Notes: generated by a model from the sequence alone, not told the origin. Positions 36,123 through 45,312 are shown, counted from the stretch's first letter. The stretch is 64,000 nt of DNA from Pseudomonas sp. Irchel s3f7 (GCF_900187615.1 NZ_FYDO01000013.1:62001-126000), one strand, 5' to 3'. Program-made: numbers and translations.

Positions 36123-37514
36123 ATGAGCAGTACCCAAAGCTCTAATGGCCTCGAACAGGGGCTCAAACCGCGCCACGTGACCATGCTGTCGATTGCCGGG
36201 GTTATCGGCGCCGGCCTGTTCGTCGGCTCGGGTCACGCCATCGCTGCGGCAGGTCCGGCTGTTCTGTTGGCTTACGCCGCCGCCGGTATGTTGGTGGTAT
36301 TGGTGATGCGCATGCTCGGCGAAATGGCCGTTGCTTCGCCGGACACCGGTTCCTTTTCGACATACGCCGACCGCTCGATCGGTCACTGGGCCGGTTTCAC
36401 CATCGGCTGGCTCTACTGGTGGTTCTGGGTCCTGGTGATCCCGCTGGAGGCCAACGCCGCCGCGACCATCCTGCATGCCTGGTTCCCGGGTGTGGACATC
36501 TGGGCCTTCGCCCTGGTCATCACGATGCTGCTGACCGTGACCAACCTCTTCAGCGTGAAAAACTACGGTGAGTTCGAGTTCTGGTTCGCCCTGCTCAAGG
36601 TCGTGGCGATCATTGGTTTCATTGTGCTCGGCGTGCTGGCGATCTTCGGCTTTCTGCCGAACAGTCAGGTCAGCGGCGTTTCGCACCTGTTCGACACCCA
36701 AGGCTTCCTGCCGAACGGCATGGGCGCAGTGTTGGGCGCGATCCTGACCACCATGTTCTCCTTCATGGGCACCGAGATCGTGACCATTGCGGCCGCGGAA
36801 TCGAAAGACCCAGGCAAGCAAATTTCCAAGGCCACCAACTCGGTGATCTGGCGGATCGGCTTGTTCTACCTCGTATCGATCTTCATCGTTGTGGCCCTGG
36901 TGCCATGGAACGACCCGATTCTGGCCAGCGTTGGTTCCTACCAGACCGTGCTTGACCGCATGGGCATCCCGAACGCCAAGATGATCGTCGACATTGTGGT
37001 TCTGGTTGCTGTGACCAGCTGCCTGAACTCGGCGCTCTACACCTCGTCGCGCATGATGTTCTCCCTGGGCAAACGCGGCGATGCGCCGGCGATGTCCACG
37101 CGCACCAACAAAAGTGGCACACCTTACTGGGCAGTGATGTTGTCCACTGGCGCAGCGTTCCTGGCGACCTTCGCCAACTACGTGGCCCCGGCGGCAGTGT
37201 TCGAGTTCCTGCTGGCCAGTTCCGGCGCCATTGCACTACTGGTGTACCTGGTGATTGCGATTTCGCAACTGCGCATGCGCAAGCAGCGTATGGCGCGTGG
37301 TGAGAAAATCGCCTTCAGCATGTGGCTGTTCCCGGGCCTGACCTACGCGGTGATCTTCTTCATCGTCGCGGCCCTGACCATCATGCTGTTCCAGGATGCC
37401 CATCGCGTGGAAATCCTCGCGACCGGTCTGCTGAGTCTTCTGGTCGTCGCTGCCGGCTTGCTGGTATCACGCCGTCGCAAACTGGAAAAGCGTGGCGCGG
37501 TCGTGCTGAACTGA
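36123..37514 (+). CDS. gabP: GABA permease (GabP-like), APC superfamily
   Basis: A 463-residue amino-acid permease with 12 membrane helices. The first helix carries SIAGVIGAGLFVGSGHAI, the AAT-family signature, and the fourth loop reads VKNYGEFEFWFALLKVVAI. The ATG at 36123 begins MSSTQSSNGLEQGLKPRH, as GabP proteins do; an upstream GTG frame is not needed. Likely role: uptake of 4-aminobutyrate by proton symport. A neat bidirectional terminator follows. Another AAT-family permease could be meant, so the exact substrate is inferred. Confidence 0.82.
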   Translation: MSSTQSSNGLEQGLKPRHVTMLSIAGVIGAGLFVGSGHAIAAAGPAVLLAYAAAGMLVVLVMRMLGEMAVASPDTGSFSTYADRSIGHWAGFTIGWLYWWFWVLVIPLEANAAATILHAWFPGVDIWAFALVITMLLTVTNLFSVKNYGEFEFWFALLKVVAIIGFIVLGVLAIFGFLPNSQVSGVSHLFDTQGFLPNGMGAVLGAILTTMFSFMGTEIVTIAAAESKDPGKQISKATNSVIWRIGLFYLVSIFIVVALVPWNDPILASVGSYQTVLDRMGIPNAKMIVDIVVLVAVTSCLNSALYTSSRMMFSLGKRGDAPAMSTRTNKSGTPYWAVMLSTGAAFLATFANYVAPAAVFEFLLASSGAIALLVYLVIAISQLRMRKQRMARGEKIAFSMWLFPGLTYAVIFFIVAALTIMLFQDAHRVEILATGLLSLLVVAAGLLVSRRRKLEKRGAVVLN

Positions 37515-37531
37515 TTCGCACCGCGTAACGC

Positions 37532-37570
37532 AAAACGGCCGCCGCCAGTGATGACGAGCGGCCGTTTTTA
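37532..37570. terminator. Terminator of gabP-like gene, copy 1
   Basis: AAAACGGCCGC-cgccagtgatgacga-GCGGCCGTTTTTA. It is nearly identical to the terminator at 38344-38385 on the other side of vapBC. Confidence 0.85.
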
Positions 37571-37591
37571 TATCTGTCGATTACTCCATTT

Positions 37592-37999
37592 TCATTCGAC
37601 ATGAACCCAGTCTTCTACACGTAACCCCGGAGCGCGTGCGAACTCGCGCAGGTTGTTGGTGACTACGATCAGCCCCCGTGAGCGTGCGTGTCCGGCAATC
37701 ATTTGGTCGTACGGGCCTATCGGTGTGCCCACTTTTGCCAGCTCGCACCGAATCATTCCGGTATGCGCTGCTGCTTCGTTGTCGAAGGGCAGGACTTCAA
37801 GACGAGCGGCGAAACCCTCAACGACCGCCAGGTTTTTTTCGGGGGCTGCCGATTTTTCCGCACCGTAGATCAACTCCATCAGCGTTACCGCGCTGATGCA
37901 CAGCTGATCGTGATGCCGGTTGAACGCCTCCCGTACCACCTGTGGTTTGTTCTTGATGGTGAAGATGCAGATGTTGGTATCGAGCATGTATTTGATCAT
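37592..37999 (-). CDS. vapC: VapC-type PIN-domain ribonuclease toxin
   Basis: A 135-residue PIN-domain protein. The acidic residues of the active site appear in MLDTNICIF (Asp7), VTLMELIYG (Glu), and GPYDQMIAGHA (Asp). VapC toxins cut tRNA or rRNA when not bound by VapB. It overlaps the antitoxin gene by one base. All catalytic residues are present, so the toxin is probably active. Confidence 0.92.
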   Translation of the reverse strand: MIKYMLDTNICIFTIKNKPQVVREAFNRHHDQLCISAVTLMELIYGAEKSAAPEKNLAVVEGFAARLEVLPFDNEAAAHTGMIRCELAKVGTPIGPYDQMIAGHARSRGLIVVTNNLREFARAPGLRVEDWVHVE

Positions 38000-38229
38000 C
38001 AGAACGACTCGCGCTCCTGTTCAGCGGGTTGCTCACGTTCCGCCATGAAGTCGGCGGTGGCGCTTTCGCCGTCGAACCAGCTGTCCCAGGTTTCATCAGC
38101 GGGGGTGATGATGCGGGTTCGGCCAATGGCGACGACGTTGACTCGTTTGACGTCGCTTGGCATGGCCACGGCTTTTGGCAGGCGGACGGCCTGGCTTCGG
38201 TTGCTCATGAAAAGGGTTGTCTGTTCCAT
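37999..38229 (-). CDS. vapB: VapB antitoxin
   Basis: A 76-residue antitoxin with an AbrB/SpoVT-type N-terminus (TTLFMSNRSQAVRLPKAV) and an acidic C-terminus that would cover the toxin (DSWFDGESATADFM). It is upstream of vapC and in the same transcript. VapB normally represses its own promoter. Confidence 0.92.
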   Translation of the reverse strand: MEQTTLFMSNRSQAVRLPKAVAMPSDVKRVNVVAIGRTRIITPADETWDSWFDGESATADFMAEREQPAEQERESF

Positions 38230-38343
38230 TTTGACCTCCTGCGCTTTTGCTGGCGCGATGAGTCAAAGGATAGGTTTTGCAATGGATATGTCAATGGGAT
38301 ATACGCGATGCCTGATGAAAGGAAGGCGCCCGATTCAAAAGCC

Positions 38344-38385
38344 AAAAAAACGGCCGCCGTCAGTGATGACAAGCGGCCGTTTTTG
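38344..38385. terminator. Terminator copy 2, downstream of the paralogue pair
   Basis: AAAACGGCCGC-cgtcagtgatgaca-AGCGGCCGTTTTTG. On the minus strand it is followed by seven T residues and ends the 39276-38401 transcript. Confidence 0.85.
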
Positions 38386-38400
38386 TTTGCGCGGCGGCGG

Positions 38401-38853
38401 TTACTCGGCTTTTTCTTCCGGACCGTCCAGCGTTTGGCGGTACACATCCAGCGCATCGCTGAAGTCGGTGATGAACTGCGGTTCGCTCAACCAGGCCTGG
38501 GCAGCTTCGCGGTCCATGCCGTCGGCCCACATGCGGTAGTCGATCAGCATGTCGGCGGCCAGATGCGTGGCGGCCATGCCTTCGTCGTCGGCGTTTTCCA
38601 TGTCCAGCAGTTCTGGATGGTCGATGATGATAAAGGCGAGATCAGTCAGCAATGTCGAGAGCATTTCGCGGCGGCTGACGGCTTCGGCGTCGCGCATTTT
38701 GCTGAACATCGCCAGGGTGTATTCCGGGATTGGCTCGGCGAGGTGGCCAAGGTCATCGTCCATCTCGGCGGGTTTACGGCCGTGGATATTGATCTGCTTG
38801 GCTTTGGCTTTTGCACGCTTGGCGCGTTTCTGTTGCTTGTTCAGGGAGGCCAT
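38401..38853 (-). CDS. Hypothetical protein, paralogue 2 of a tandem pair
   Basis: A 150-residue acidic protein with a very basic start MASLNKQQKRAKRAKAKAK followed by a helical, acidic body (LDMENADDEGMAATHLA, AQAWLSEPQFITDFSDALD). The N-terminus is almost the same as in the next gene, and the bodies align weakly, so the two arose by duplication. The basic tail could bind nucleic acid. I do not recognise a family beyond Pseudomonas hypotheticals. Confidence 0.7.
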   Translation of the reverse strand: MASLNKQQKRAKRAKAKAKQINIHGRKPAEMDDDLGHLAEPIPEYTLAMFSKMRDAEAVSRREMLSTLLTDLAFIIIDHPELLDMENADDEGMAATHLAADMLIDYRMWADGMDREAAQAWLSEPQFITDFSDALDVYRQTLDGPEEKAE

Positions 38854-38859
38854 GGGAAC

Positions 38860-39276
38860 TCAGTTCGGTTTCGGTTGGGTTTGCGCGGCGATGGCGTCGG
38901 ACGCTGCCACGTAGTCGGCCTGGAAGGCCGGTGATTCGATCCACGCCAGGGCGCCGGCCTCGTCGGTTTCGGTCGACCATTGGCGGTACTCGATCAACGC
39001 GGCCAGGATGAAGTCCATCGCGCCTTCTTCGCCTTCCTGCTCGTACACCAGCTCTAGCAGCGGGTCTTCGAGGAAGGCTGTGCACAGCGCTTGCTGGCTG
39101 ATCTTCTCGGCGTCGATCATTTTCTTGAACAGTTCGGTCAGGTCCACCGACTCGAAGTCGATGCGGTCATCGTTCGGGTCCAGCTCGACCGGCGCAGCGG
39201 CCCGCTGGGTGCGGTTCTGCTTGGCTTTGGCCTTGGCGCGGGAGGCGCGTTTTTGCTGCTTGTTGGCGGAGGCCAT
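38860..39276 (-). CDS. Hypothetical protein, paralogue 1 of a tandem pair
   Basis: A 138-residue protein whose first 20 residues (MASANKQQKRASRAKAKAKQ) match the following gene at about 17 of 20 positions. The body is acidic and helical (AMDFILAALIEYRQWSTETD; ALAWIESPAFQADYVAASD) and aligns with the other copy (ADMLIDYRMWADGMD; AQAWLSEPQFITDFSDALD). Six bases separate the two genes, so they are one operon. The function is unknown. Confidence 0.7.
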   Translation of the reverse strand: MASANKQQKRASRAKAKAKQNRTQRAAAPVELDPNDDRIDFESVDLTELFKKMIDAEKISQQALCTAFLEDPLLELVYEQEGEEGAMDFILAALIEYRQWSTETDEAGALAWIESPAFQADYVAASDAIAAQTQPKPN

Positions 39277-39289
39277 GGCGTTTGTTCCG

Positions 39290-40279
39290 TTATGCGTTAA
39301 TGGGGTCGCTGCGCGGTACTCGCCGCCCGGGGGTATCGGGGGCCAGCTCTCCGTTTTGCAGCCAGTGCAGTGCGATGGGCCATAGTGTGGCTTGGTATGC
39401 GCTGCGAAAAAAGGCGAAATGTCCGACTTCTTCTTCGCCGATGTCTTCAGGGGCGATGCGCAAGTGGGTGTTCAAGCTGCCGGTGGAGTAGCGGAGCAGG
39501 CGCTCGATGGCCGGGATCGTGCCGTAGGGATCGTCGCTGACGCTGATGGCGAGCGTTTTGGCCGTTACGGCAGCGAAGGGCAGGCGACCGACGGTTGCGT
39601 GGAGCGAGCGGCCGCTGGGGCGCTTCTCGTATCGATCAGTCGGCGTACTCCAGTCGCGGACGACGCCAGCCGGTGTGTCTTCCAGCCAGCCGAGGCGCTT
39701 GCCGGGGAAGTAGCCGCAGACCATTGTCAGCAGCGGCATCACCACATGCCATTTGCCGAACATCCGCCAGCGATGGGCCGGTGCGTAGTCGCGCCAGTAG
39801 GCGAATTGCGCGCCGACGGTCACCAGGCGACGGATCAGATGCCCGGACGCTCCCAGCCCCGCTGCACAGCCGCCAAAGCTGTGACCGACCACATCGACAG
39901 GCTGGCCCGGAAATTCACGCTGCGTGCGCTTGAGCATCGCCTCGAAATCCAGCGCTCCCCAATCGCTCCAGGAAGCCTCAAGCCCTTTGAGTGATTCCGG
40001 ACGCGATTCGCCGATGCCTCGGTAGTCATAGGTGATGACGTTGAAGCCATTGGCGAACAGATAGTCGGCAAAGCGTGAGTAATGACGGCAACGGACCGAG
40101 GTGGCGGCGTTGATGATGACGACCGGGCGGGCGATGTCTTGAACGGCGTGCTGCCAGGTGAAGCCGCCAAGGATGAAGCCATCGGGGGCTGTTTCCTTGA
40201 ACGGTTTGCCAGGTGCGGGAGCCTCCAGCGACAACTTGATTTGAGTGGGGGCCAGTGGAGGCGTGTCCTGCAAATTCAT
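39290..40279 (-). CDS. Alpha/beta hydrolase
   Basis: A 329-residue alpha/beta-hydrolase-fold protein. The nucleophile elbow is VVGHSFGGCAAG (Ser in GHSFG), an oxyanion-side YDYRGIGES comes before it, and late Asp and His residues (VSDDPYG and GEEEVGHFAFFR) fit the triad. The ATG at 40277-40279 is preferred because AAAGG precedes it and because the start of the domain follows. The substrate is unknown. It could be an esterase or an uncharacterised serine hydrolase. Confidence 0.8.
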   Translation of the reverse strand: MNLQDTPPLAPTQIKLSLEAPAPGKPFKETAPDGFILGGFTWQHAVQDIARPVVIINAATSVRCRHYSRFADYLFANGFNVITYDYRGIGESRPESLKGLEASWSDWGALDFEAMLKRTQREFPGQPVDVVGHSFGGCAAGLGASGHLIRRLVTVGAQFAYWRDYAPAHRWRMFGKWHVVMPLLTMVCGYFPGKRLGWLEDTPAGVVRDWSTPTDRYEKRPSGRSLHATVGRLPFAAVTAKTLAISVSDDPYGTIPAIERLLRYSTGSLNTHLRIAPEDIGEEEVGHFAFFRSAYQATLWPIALHWLQNGELAPDTPGRRVPRSDPINA

Positions 40280-40342
40280 CGGTGTCAGACCTTTGCGGGT
40301 AGTTGCCAACCATAGTCTTGATGTCGTTGATGAACAATCCAC

Positions 40343-40594
40343 TCATCTCAACGCGGTTTTTTGGCGAGTCAATCGCTCTTCAAATGCCGCTCGTTCGCGA
40401 TCCAGCTCGCTGCGGAGTTCTTCCTTTTGCTCAAATTCAACGATGTACCGACCCATCTGCCAACAGGTTTGCACCTGAACGGTATCCACCGCCCGAAGTA
40501 CCTTCTGACGTGCCTGACGGATCAATTCGCCTAGGTTACCCAGCAGCGATACGAGTTTTGGGTCTTGAGTGTCATTGGGTGTGAGGTCAGTCAT
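40343..40594 (-). pseudogene. DUF1016 (YhcG N-terminal) fragment
   Basis: An 83-codon frame whose middle (LIRQARQKVLRAVDTVQVQ, CWQMGRYIVEFEQ) matches the start of DUF1016 proteins, which are PDDEXK-nuclease family members. After that point the reading frame turns into a charged coil and stops, so the C-terminal nuclease part is missing. It is a remnant. Confidence 0.6.
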
Positions 40595-40854
40595 GAGGTC
40601 TTCCGCAGCAGCCTGAGAGGCGCATGAGAATGACAAGTGAACACCACTCAAAGATGCCGGGCGTTACTGAGAAACAGGCAGGAAACGCCGGGTGCGCTGG
40701 CAGGACGTATCTGATGACGGGCGAGGTCTGAGGAACAAAAGGCGTAGTACGTTTCGTACTCACCCCAAGACCCAATCAATCTGAAACCCCTCCCGCCGAC
40801 AGGAAATCCAAAGAATGTAACGATTGGGTTCAACAGAACCCGGGAGTCGCCATC

Positions 40855-41304
40855 ATGAAAACCACCCATTCATTCATGTTGTCCCTCGCCGCCGTCAGCG
40901 TTCTGCTGTTTCCTGCCATATCGCCCGCCGCGAGCCTTGAGCCCGTCGACAGCTCTGGCGTACAGGTTCAGCGGCAGGAGCAAAACGGCATCACCTACCT
41001 GTCCGGCGGTATCGGTGAGGATGAGGCAAAGGCTATCCAGCAGACGTCTGGTTATAACCTGCACATGACGTTCTCTGTCGGAACGGGCAATGAATACACG
41101 CCAGACGTGAATGTCGTCATTCAGAAAGCCCCGGGGGAAACCGTGCTGACGCTTAACAAAGCGGGCCCGCTGGTTTACGTCAAATTGCCTGCCGGTAAGT
41201 ACACCGTCATCGCGACGCGCAACGGGGAGTCACGGCAAGACATTGCCGATGTCGGCAGCGGTACACCCCGTAACCTGGTTTTTCACTGGAATGATGCGAG
41301 TTAA
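40855..41304 (+). CDS. Secreted protein, carboxypeptidase-regulatory-like
   Basis: A 149-residue exported protein. Signal peptide is residues 1-25 (ends SPAAS). The mature part contains YLSGGIGEDEAKAIQQ and VYVKLPAGKYTVIATRNG, a beta-sandwich of the carboxypeptidase-regulatory-like type. It is common in Pseudomonas without a known role. Confidence 0.75.
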   Translation: MKTTHSFMLSLAAVSVLLFPAISPAASLEPVDSSGVQVQRQEQNGITYLSGGIGEDEAKAIQQTSGYNLHMTFSVGTGNEYTPDVNVVIQKAPGETVLTLNKAGPLVYVKLPAGKYTVIATRNGESRQDIADVGSGTPRNLVFHWNDAS

Positions 41305-41324
41305 CGAGACGCTCAACGCCATGG

Positions 41325-41352
41325 ACCCTGAATCTTGCGATTCAGGGTTTTT
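41325..41352. terminator. Terminator, same sequence as the tRNA-Phe terminator
   Basis: ACCCTGAAT-CTTGCG-ATTCAGGGTTTTT ends the secreted-protein gene and meets the convergent TauE gene. The same 26 bases occur at 43171-43198 and 48196-48222. Confidence 0.85.
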
Positions 41353-42143
41353 CATAATAAGGCCAATGTCTGGATGACCGCGATGCGTAAGGGATTGGTT
41401 TCTACGCTCAGCAGTTTGATGGCCAAGGCGCAGCAGACCACGATCAACATGGGTTTGATCAGCCGTGGTCCAACCCGGACCGCAGCTCGAGCACCCAATT
41501 GGGCGCCGAGGAAGGCCGCCAAAGCCATGGCGATGGCTACCGGCCAGATAATCACACCTTTGGTGATGAAAACCGACAGAGAACCGAGGTTGCATGAAGC
41601 GTTGGCCAGCTTGGTAAAACTCATGGCCCGCATCATGCCCAAGCCGCAGAGCAGTACAAATCCGACGATAAAGAAAGCGCCCACGCCGGGACCAAATATA
41701 CCGTCGTAAAAACCCAGGATCGGCGCAACAGTGAACGAAAAAAGCAGAATGCCGATTCTCTTGCGTCGATCTTCATTGGCCAGCTTTGGAGACAGCGCAA
41801 AATAGATGGCCACCAGAATCAGCATGATGGGCACGCAGACTTCCAGATAGCGCTTATCAACAGAGCTGACCAGCAAGGCCCCGCTGGCTCCGCCAATGAA
41901 ACCGCAAATAACCAGGAATCGGCCCTCGCGCCACTCGATCATTCCTTTGCGAGCAAAGGTTGCGGTTGCCGAAATGGTTGCCGAGGCGGCCTGAAACTTG
42001 TTCGTTGCAATAGCACTGATGGGGTCTACCCCGGCCAAAAACAGTGCTGGCAGAGTAATCAACCCGCCGCCACCTGCTATTGCATCAAAGAAGCCAGCGC
42101 AAAACGCGACGAGCGCCAACATGCCAATAACGTCCCAAGACAT
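41352..42143 (-). CDS. TauE/SafE-family sulfite/anion exporter
   Basis: A 263-residue membrane protein with about eight hydrophobic segments. The two repeats characteristic of TauE/SafE show as AFCAGFFDAIAGGGGLITLP and PILGFYDGIFGPGVGAFF. Members export sulfite or organosulfonates and are often inserted beside sulfur metabolism genes. No such gene is adjacent here. Confidence 0.88.
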   Translation of the reverse strand: MSWDVIGMLALVAFCAGFFDAIAGGGGLITLPALFLAGVDPISAIATNKFQAASATISATATFARKGMIEWREGRFLVICGFIGGASGALLVSSVDKRYLEVCVPIMLILVAIYFALSPKLANEDRRKRIGILLFSFTVAPILGFYDGIFGPGVGAFFIVGFVLLCGLGMMRAMSFTKLANASCNLGSLSVFITKGVIIWPVAIAMALAAFLGAQLGARAAVRVGPRLIKPMLIVVCCALAIKLLSVETNPLRIAVIQTLALL

Positions 42144-42226
42144 CTCACCCTCTCTTTTTTAATTATTAGCCAGTCATCCATTTGTCTGGCCATTCAATGG
42201 ATTGAATCTGTGTCAGGCGTCAGGCG

Positions 42227-42921
42227 TCAGCCCTGAAGTCGCAACGGGTCGTCTGTTATTACGATGGGACAAGAAAACTTCGAGAGTCCGAAGATGCGGA
42301 CCAGAACGCGCCTGTTGTCTTTGATCCGGTCACGACAGTGCAGAGCCCGGACGTTATTGATGACCATTGCCGACTCTTGCGTCAGGGTGTGCTCGACTGG
42401 AGTTGCTTCACCTATGCACTGGCACAAGGCGGCGAAGGCTGTTTTGGCACTTTGATAAGTCCGCCGCCCTTGAAATTCGCCACCAGCCGAACCAGTTTTC
42501 CTTCATTGTCCATGTCGTAGGCAAAGGCGCTGTTGTCCACCAGTTTCAACAAGATCTGATTACGCGCGGCCAGGCAAAGGACGTCGTATCGATTCTCCAG
42601 GGATGTCAGGGCGGGCAATTCATTGGGGGGGCTGACATCGGTGATTTTTTGCAGCCCCTCAAAGATCAACACGCAAACAAGGCCATCGGAGTAGGTGCCC
42701 AGCAGTTCGCATTGGTCTTTCGAGAAAGAGAGCTTCAACTCAATGGCTGCCAAAGAGGCTTTCGAGTCGGCTCCTGGGGCCTGCGGCCCGCCGATCGCGG
42801 CCAGTCCTTCGGCGAGCGTGTGAAGCAATGTTGACTGCCGCTTATCAAAATTTAGAGTCCTGATCTCTTGCCCAGAGAAAAGCTCAGTGGTTTCTACCTC
42901 TGGTTTGATGACGTTAGTCAT
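42227..42921 (-). pseudogene. Decayed TauD/TfdA-type dioxygenase
   Basis: The N-terminal frame (42412-42921, starting MTNVIKPEVETTELFSG, with AGGG upstream) ends with FAYDMDNEGKLVRLVANFKGGG, a region I relate to Fe(II)/2-oxoglutarate dioxygenases. A second frame (42227-42427) reads VINNVRALHCRDRIKDNRRVLVRIF, the C-terminal His/Arg motif of the same enzymes. The iron-binding H-x-D core between them is missing, so the gene carries a deletion plus frame change. The original substrate is unknown. Confidence 0.55.
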
Positions 42922-43008
42922 TGGCGACATCCCTGTTGAGTCTCTGCTGCCGGGTATGCGGCAGCTCCTCCTGCGATTCTGCACAAACTGTAAGTCGGCG
43001 TATGTCAT

Positions 43009-43559
43009 CCCTTTCCGTTAAGGCGTTGGGAGCGTTCTGACAGACAAAAGACAAGCAGAAATAACTGATATCCAATGCCTGAAGGCATTTCTGGACTCAG
43101 CCTGGGATGGGGGGATTTTGTCGCTTCGATGATGCCTGGGGGAGTGCCTCGTCAAATCGCAGGCATAAAAAACCCTGAATCTTGCGATTCAGGGTTTTCG
43201 GTATTTGGTGCCAGAGACAAAATCGAACCATTGGCTACAGGCTGCGCATGTACTGAGTTGTATGTTGAGTGGGGACAAGGCTGGGCACAACTGAGGGCGC
43301 GACTGAGGAAAAAGGTTCTTCCTGACGTGCCGCTCATGTCGGCTCAAGTTTGACCAGGTGGGTTTTTAACAAGTGCAGCCATGTTGAAAGACCAAGCTTG
43401 ATCTAAAAACAGTATTGGTTTGCAGTTCACAACTGCACGCCCTAGACCGACAAAGCCCAGGGCGTTGAAAATACCAAAAACCAATATTCCGTGAATCGTA
43501 TTGCTGCTCCGCTTAAGTGCAGCAAACGGAATGGGCTTTTGCATTTCAGGCACTACGAC
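43009..43559. other. Gap with att-like repeat and no clear gene
   Basis: The repeat copy of tRNA-Phe (43156-43229) lies here. 43344-43553 on the minus strand holds a 69-codon frame with a GTG start and a GILVFGIFNALGFVGLGRAV stretch; I cannot say whether it is expressed. Confidence 0.4.
43156..43229 (-). repeat. tRNA-Phe 3'-end plus terminator, distal copy
   Basis: 74 bp matching 48179-48254 with only a few changes (one A fewer in the A run, one C fewer, AAA for GGA). It runs from ATCGCAGGCAT through the terminator to the T-arm ATCGAACC. It is the outer repeat of a 5-kb insertion at tRNA-Phe. Confidence 0.85.
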
Positions 43560-44990
43560 TTAAGAAACCGAACGCGCCACACCTTGCGTTGAATTGGTCG
43601 GTTGCAGCTTGAATACGTAGAACAACACCGTCAGCAGCACCAGGAACGCAGGCCCCACATACAGCGCCACGCGGGTGTCCGGGAAGTACGCCATCAGGCC
43701 GACCACCAGCACCAGGAATGCCAGCGCCAGGTAGGAGCTGACCGGGTACAGCCACATGCGGTATTTCAGACCGGCACGTTCGCTGGCACTCAGGCCTTTG
43801 CGAAATTTCAACTGGGCCAGCAGGATCATCGCCCAAGTCCAGATCGCGCCGAAGGTGGCAATCGCCGTCACCCAGACGAAGACTTTTTCCGGCACCAGGT
43901 AATTGAGCAGCACACCCAGCAGCAAGGCGCCAATCGACAGCAGCAACGCACGACGCGGTACGCCGTTGTTCGAAGTCTTGGCGAAACCGGCCGGGGCCTG
44001 GCCGTTCTGCGCCAGGCTGTACAGCATGCGCCCGGTGCTGAAGATGCCGCCGTTGCACGACGACAATGCCGCGGTGATCACCACGAAGTTGATGATACCG
44101 GCCGCGGTCTTGATGCCCAGTCGCTCGAAGGTCATCACGAACGGACTGCCCTGGGTGCCGATTTCATTCCACGGATAGATCGACAGGATTACGAACAGCG
44201 CGCCGACGTAGAACAGCAGGATTCGCCAGAACACCGAGCCAATCGCATCGGGAATGGTTTTCTGCGGGTTCTTCGCTTCACCGGCGGTCAGGCCGATCAT
44301 CTCGACGCCCAGGTAAGCGAACATCACCATTTGCAGGGACATCAGCACGCCTTGCACGCCGTTGGGCATGAAGCCGCCGTGGGTCCACAGGTTGGAAATG
44401 CCCAACGCCACACCGTCGTTGCCGAAACCGAAGGCAATGACGCCGATGCCGCCGAACACCATGGCAACGATGGTGACGATCTTGATCAGGGCGAACCAGA
44501 ACTCGAACTCACCGAAGGCCTTGACCGCGATCAGGTTGATCGAGCCCATGCTGATCAGTGCCGCCAGGGCCCAGATCCAGCGCGGCACATCAGGGAACCA
44601 GACGCCCATGTACACCGCCACCGCGGTGATTTCCGCAACGCAGGTCACCAGCCACAGAAACCAGTAGTTCCAGCCAGTCAGGAAGCCCGCCAATGGGCCG
44701 AGGTAGTCTTGGGCGTAACGGCTGAACGAGCCGGCGACCGGGTTGTGCACGGCCATTTCGCCGAGGGCGCGCATGATCACCAGGATCGCCAGACCGCCGA
44801 TGATGTAGGACAGCATGATGGCCGGACCGGCCATTTCGATGGCCTTGGCCGAACCGAGGAACAGGCCGACGCCGATACAGGCACCGAGGGCCATCAAGCG
44901 AATATGCCGTTCGCCGAGTTCGCGTTTGAGCGGGCCGCCCTGAGTGGTATCGCCATGGGGTAAGTGATTGCCTACGGGCATAAGGGGCAC
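43560..44990 (-). CDS. AAT-family amino-acid permease (ProY/HutT-like)
   Basis: A 476-residue, 12-helix permease of the same superfamily as the gene at 36123, with ALGACIGVGLFLGSAKAI in helix 1 and the AFGEFEFWFALIKIV segment. The start MPLMPVGNHLPHGD is typical of the Pseudomonas ProY/HutT group (proline or histidine). GC and codon use are like the core genes, unlike the neighbours to the left and right, so it may be an older chromosomal gene trapped between the repeats. The substrate is not certain. Confidence 0.85.
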   Translation of the reverse strand: MPLMPVGNHLPHGDTTQGGPLKRELGERHIRLMALGACIGVGLFLGSAKAIEMAGPAIMLSYIIGGLAILVIMRALGEMAVHNPVAGSFSRYAQDYLGPLAGFLTGWNYWFLWLVTCVAEITAVAVYMGVWFPDVPRWIWALAALISMGSINLIAVKAFGEFEFWFALIKIVTIVAMVFGGIGVIAFGFGNDGVALGISNLWTHGGFMPNGVQGVLMSLQMVMFAYLGVEMIGLTAGEAKNPQKTIPDAIGSVFWRILLFYVGALFVILSIYPWNEIGTQGSPFVMTFERLGIKTAAGIINFVVITAALSSCNGGIFSTGRMLYSLAQNGQAPAGFAKTSNNGVPRRALLLSIGALLLGVLLNYLVPEKVFVWVTAIATFGAIWTWAMILLAQLKFRKGLSASERAGLKYRMWLYPVSSYLALAFLVLVVGLMAYFPDTRVALYVGPAFLVLLTVLFYVFKLQPTNSTQGVARSVS

Positions 44991-45312
44991 CTCATCTTGT
45001 TATTGGATATGACCACCGAGCGTCGAAGCGCCGACCCATAAGCCAGTTGCTTCGCGTAACCGGGCCTGCGTTGTGGGCAAGCCCGTTCTGTAGGACAAAG
45101 CCTGCAGACCAGCGGGATATGCAGTATAAAAAGCTTATGCCAGTCGTTTTCACTATATAGCCAACAAAATACAGCCATAACTACCTGAAAATTTCCAAAT
45201 AATGGACTGATTCTGTTTGGTTAAGTATTTTCGACTATATCCATGAACGGTCGGAAAATCCGAAGCCCTCAGATAAGGACTACGTATTTTTTTGTATCCA
45301 TACACCAGTCCG

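Noticed and set aside
40648..40869. 73-codon minus-strand frame between the DUF1016 fragment and the secreted protein
   Set aside because: No ribosome site, no recognised domain, and it runs into the leader of the + strand gene.
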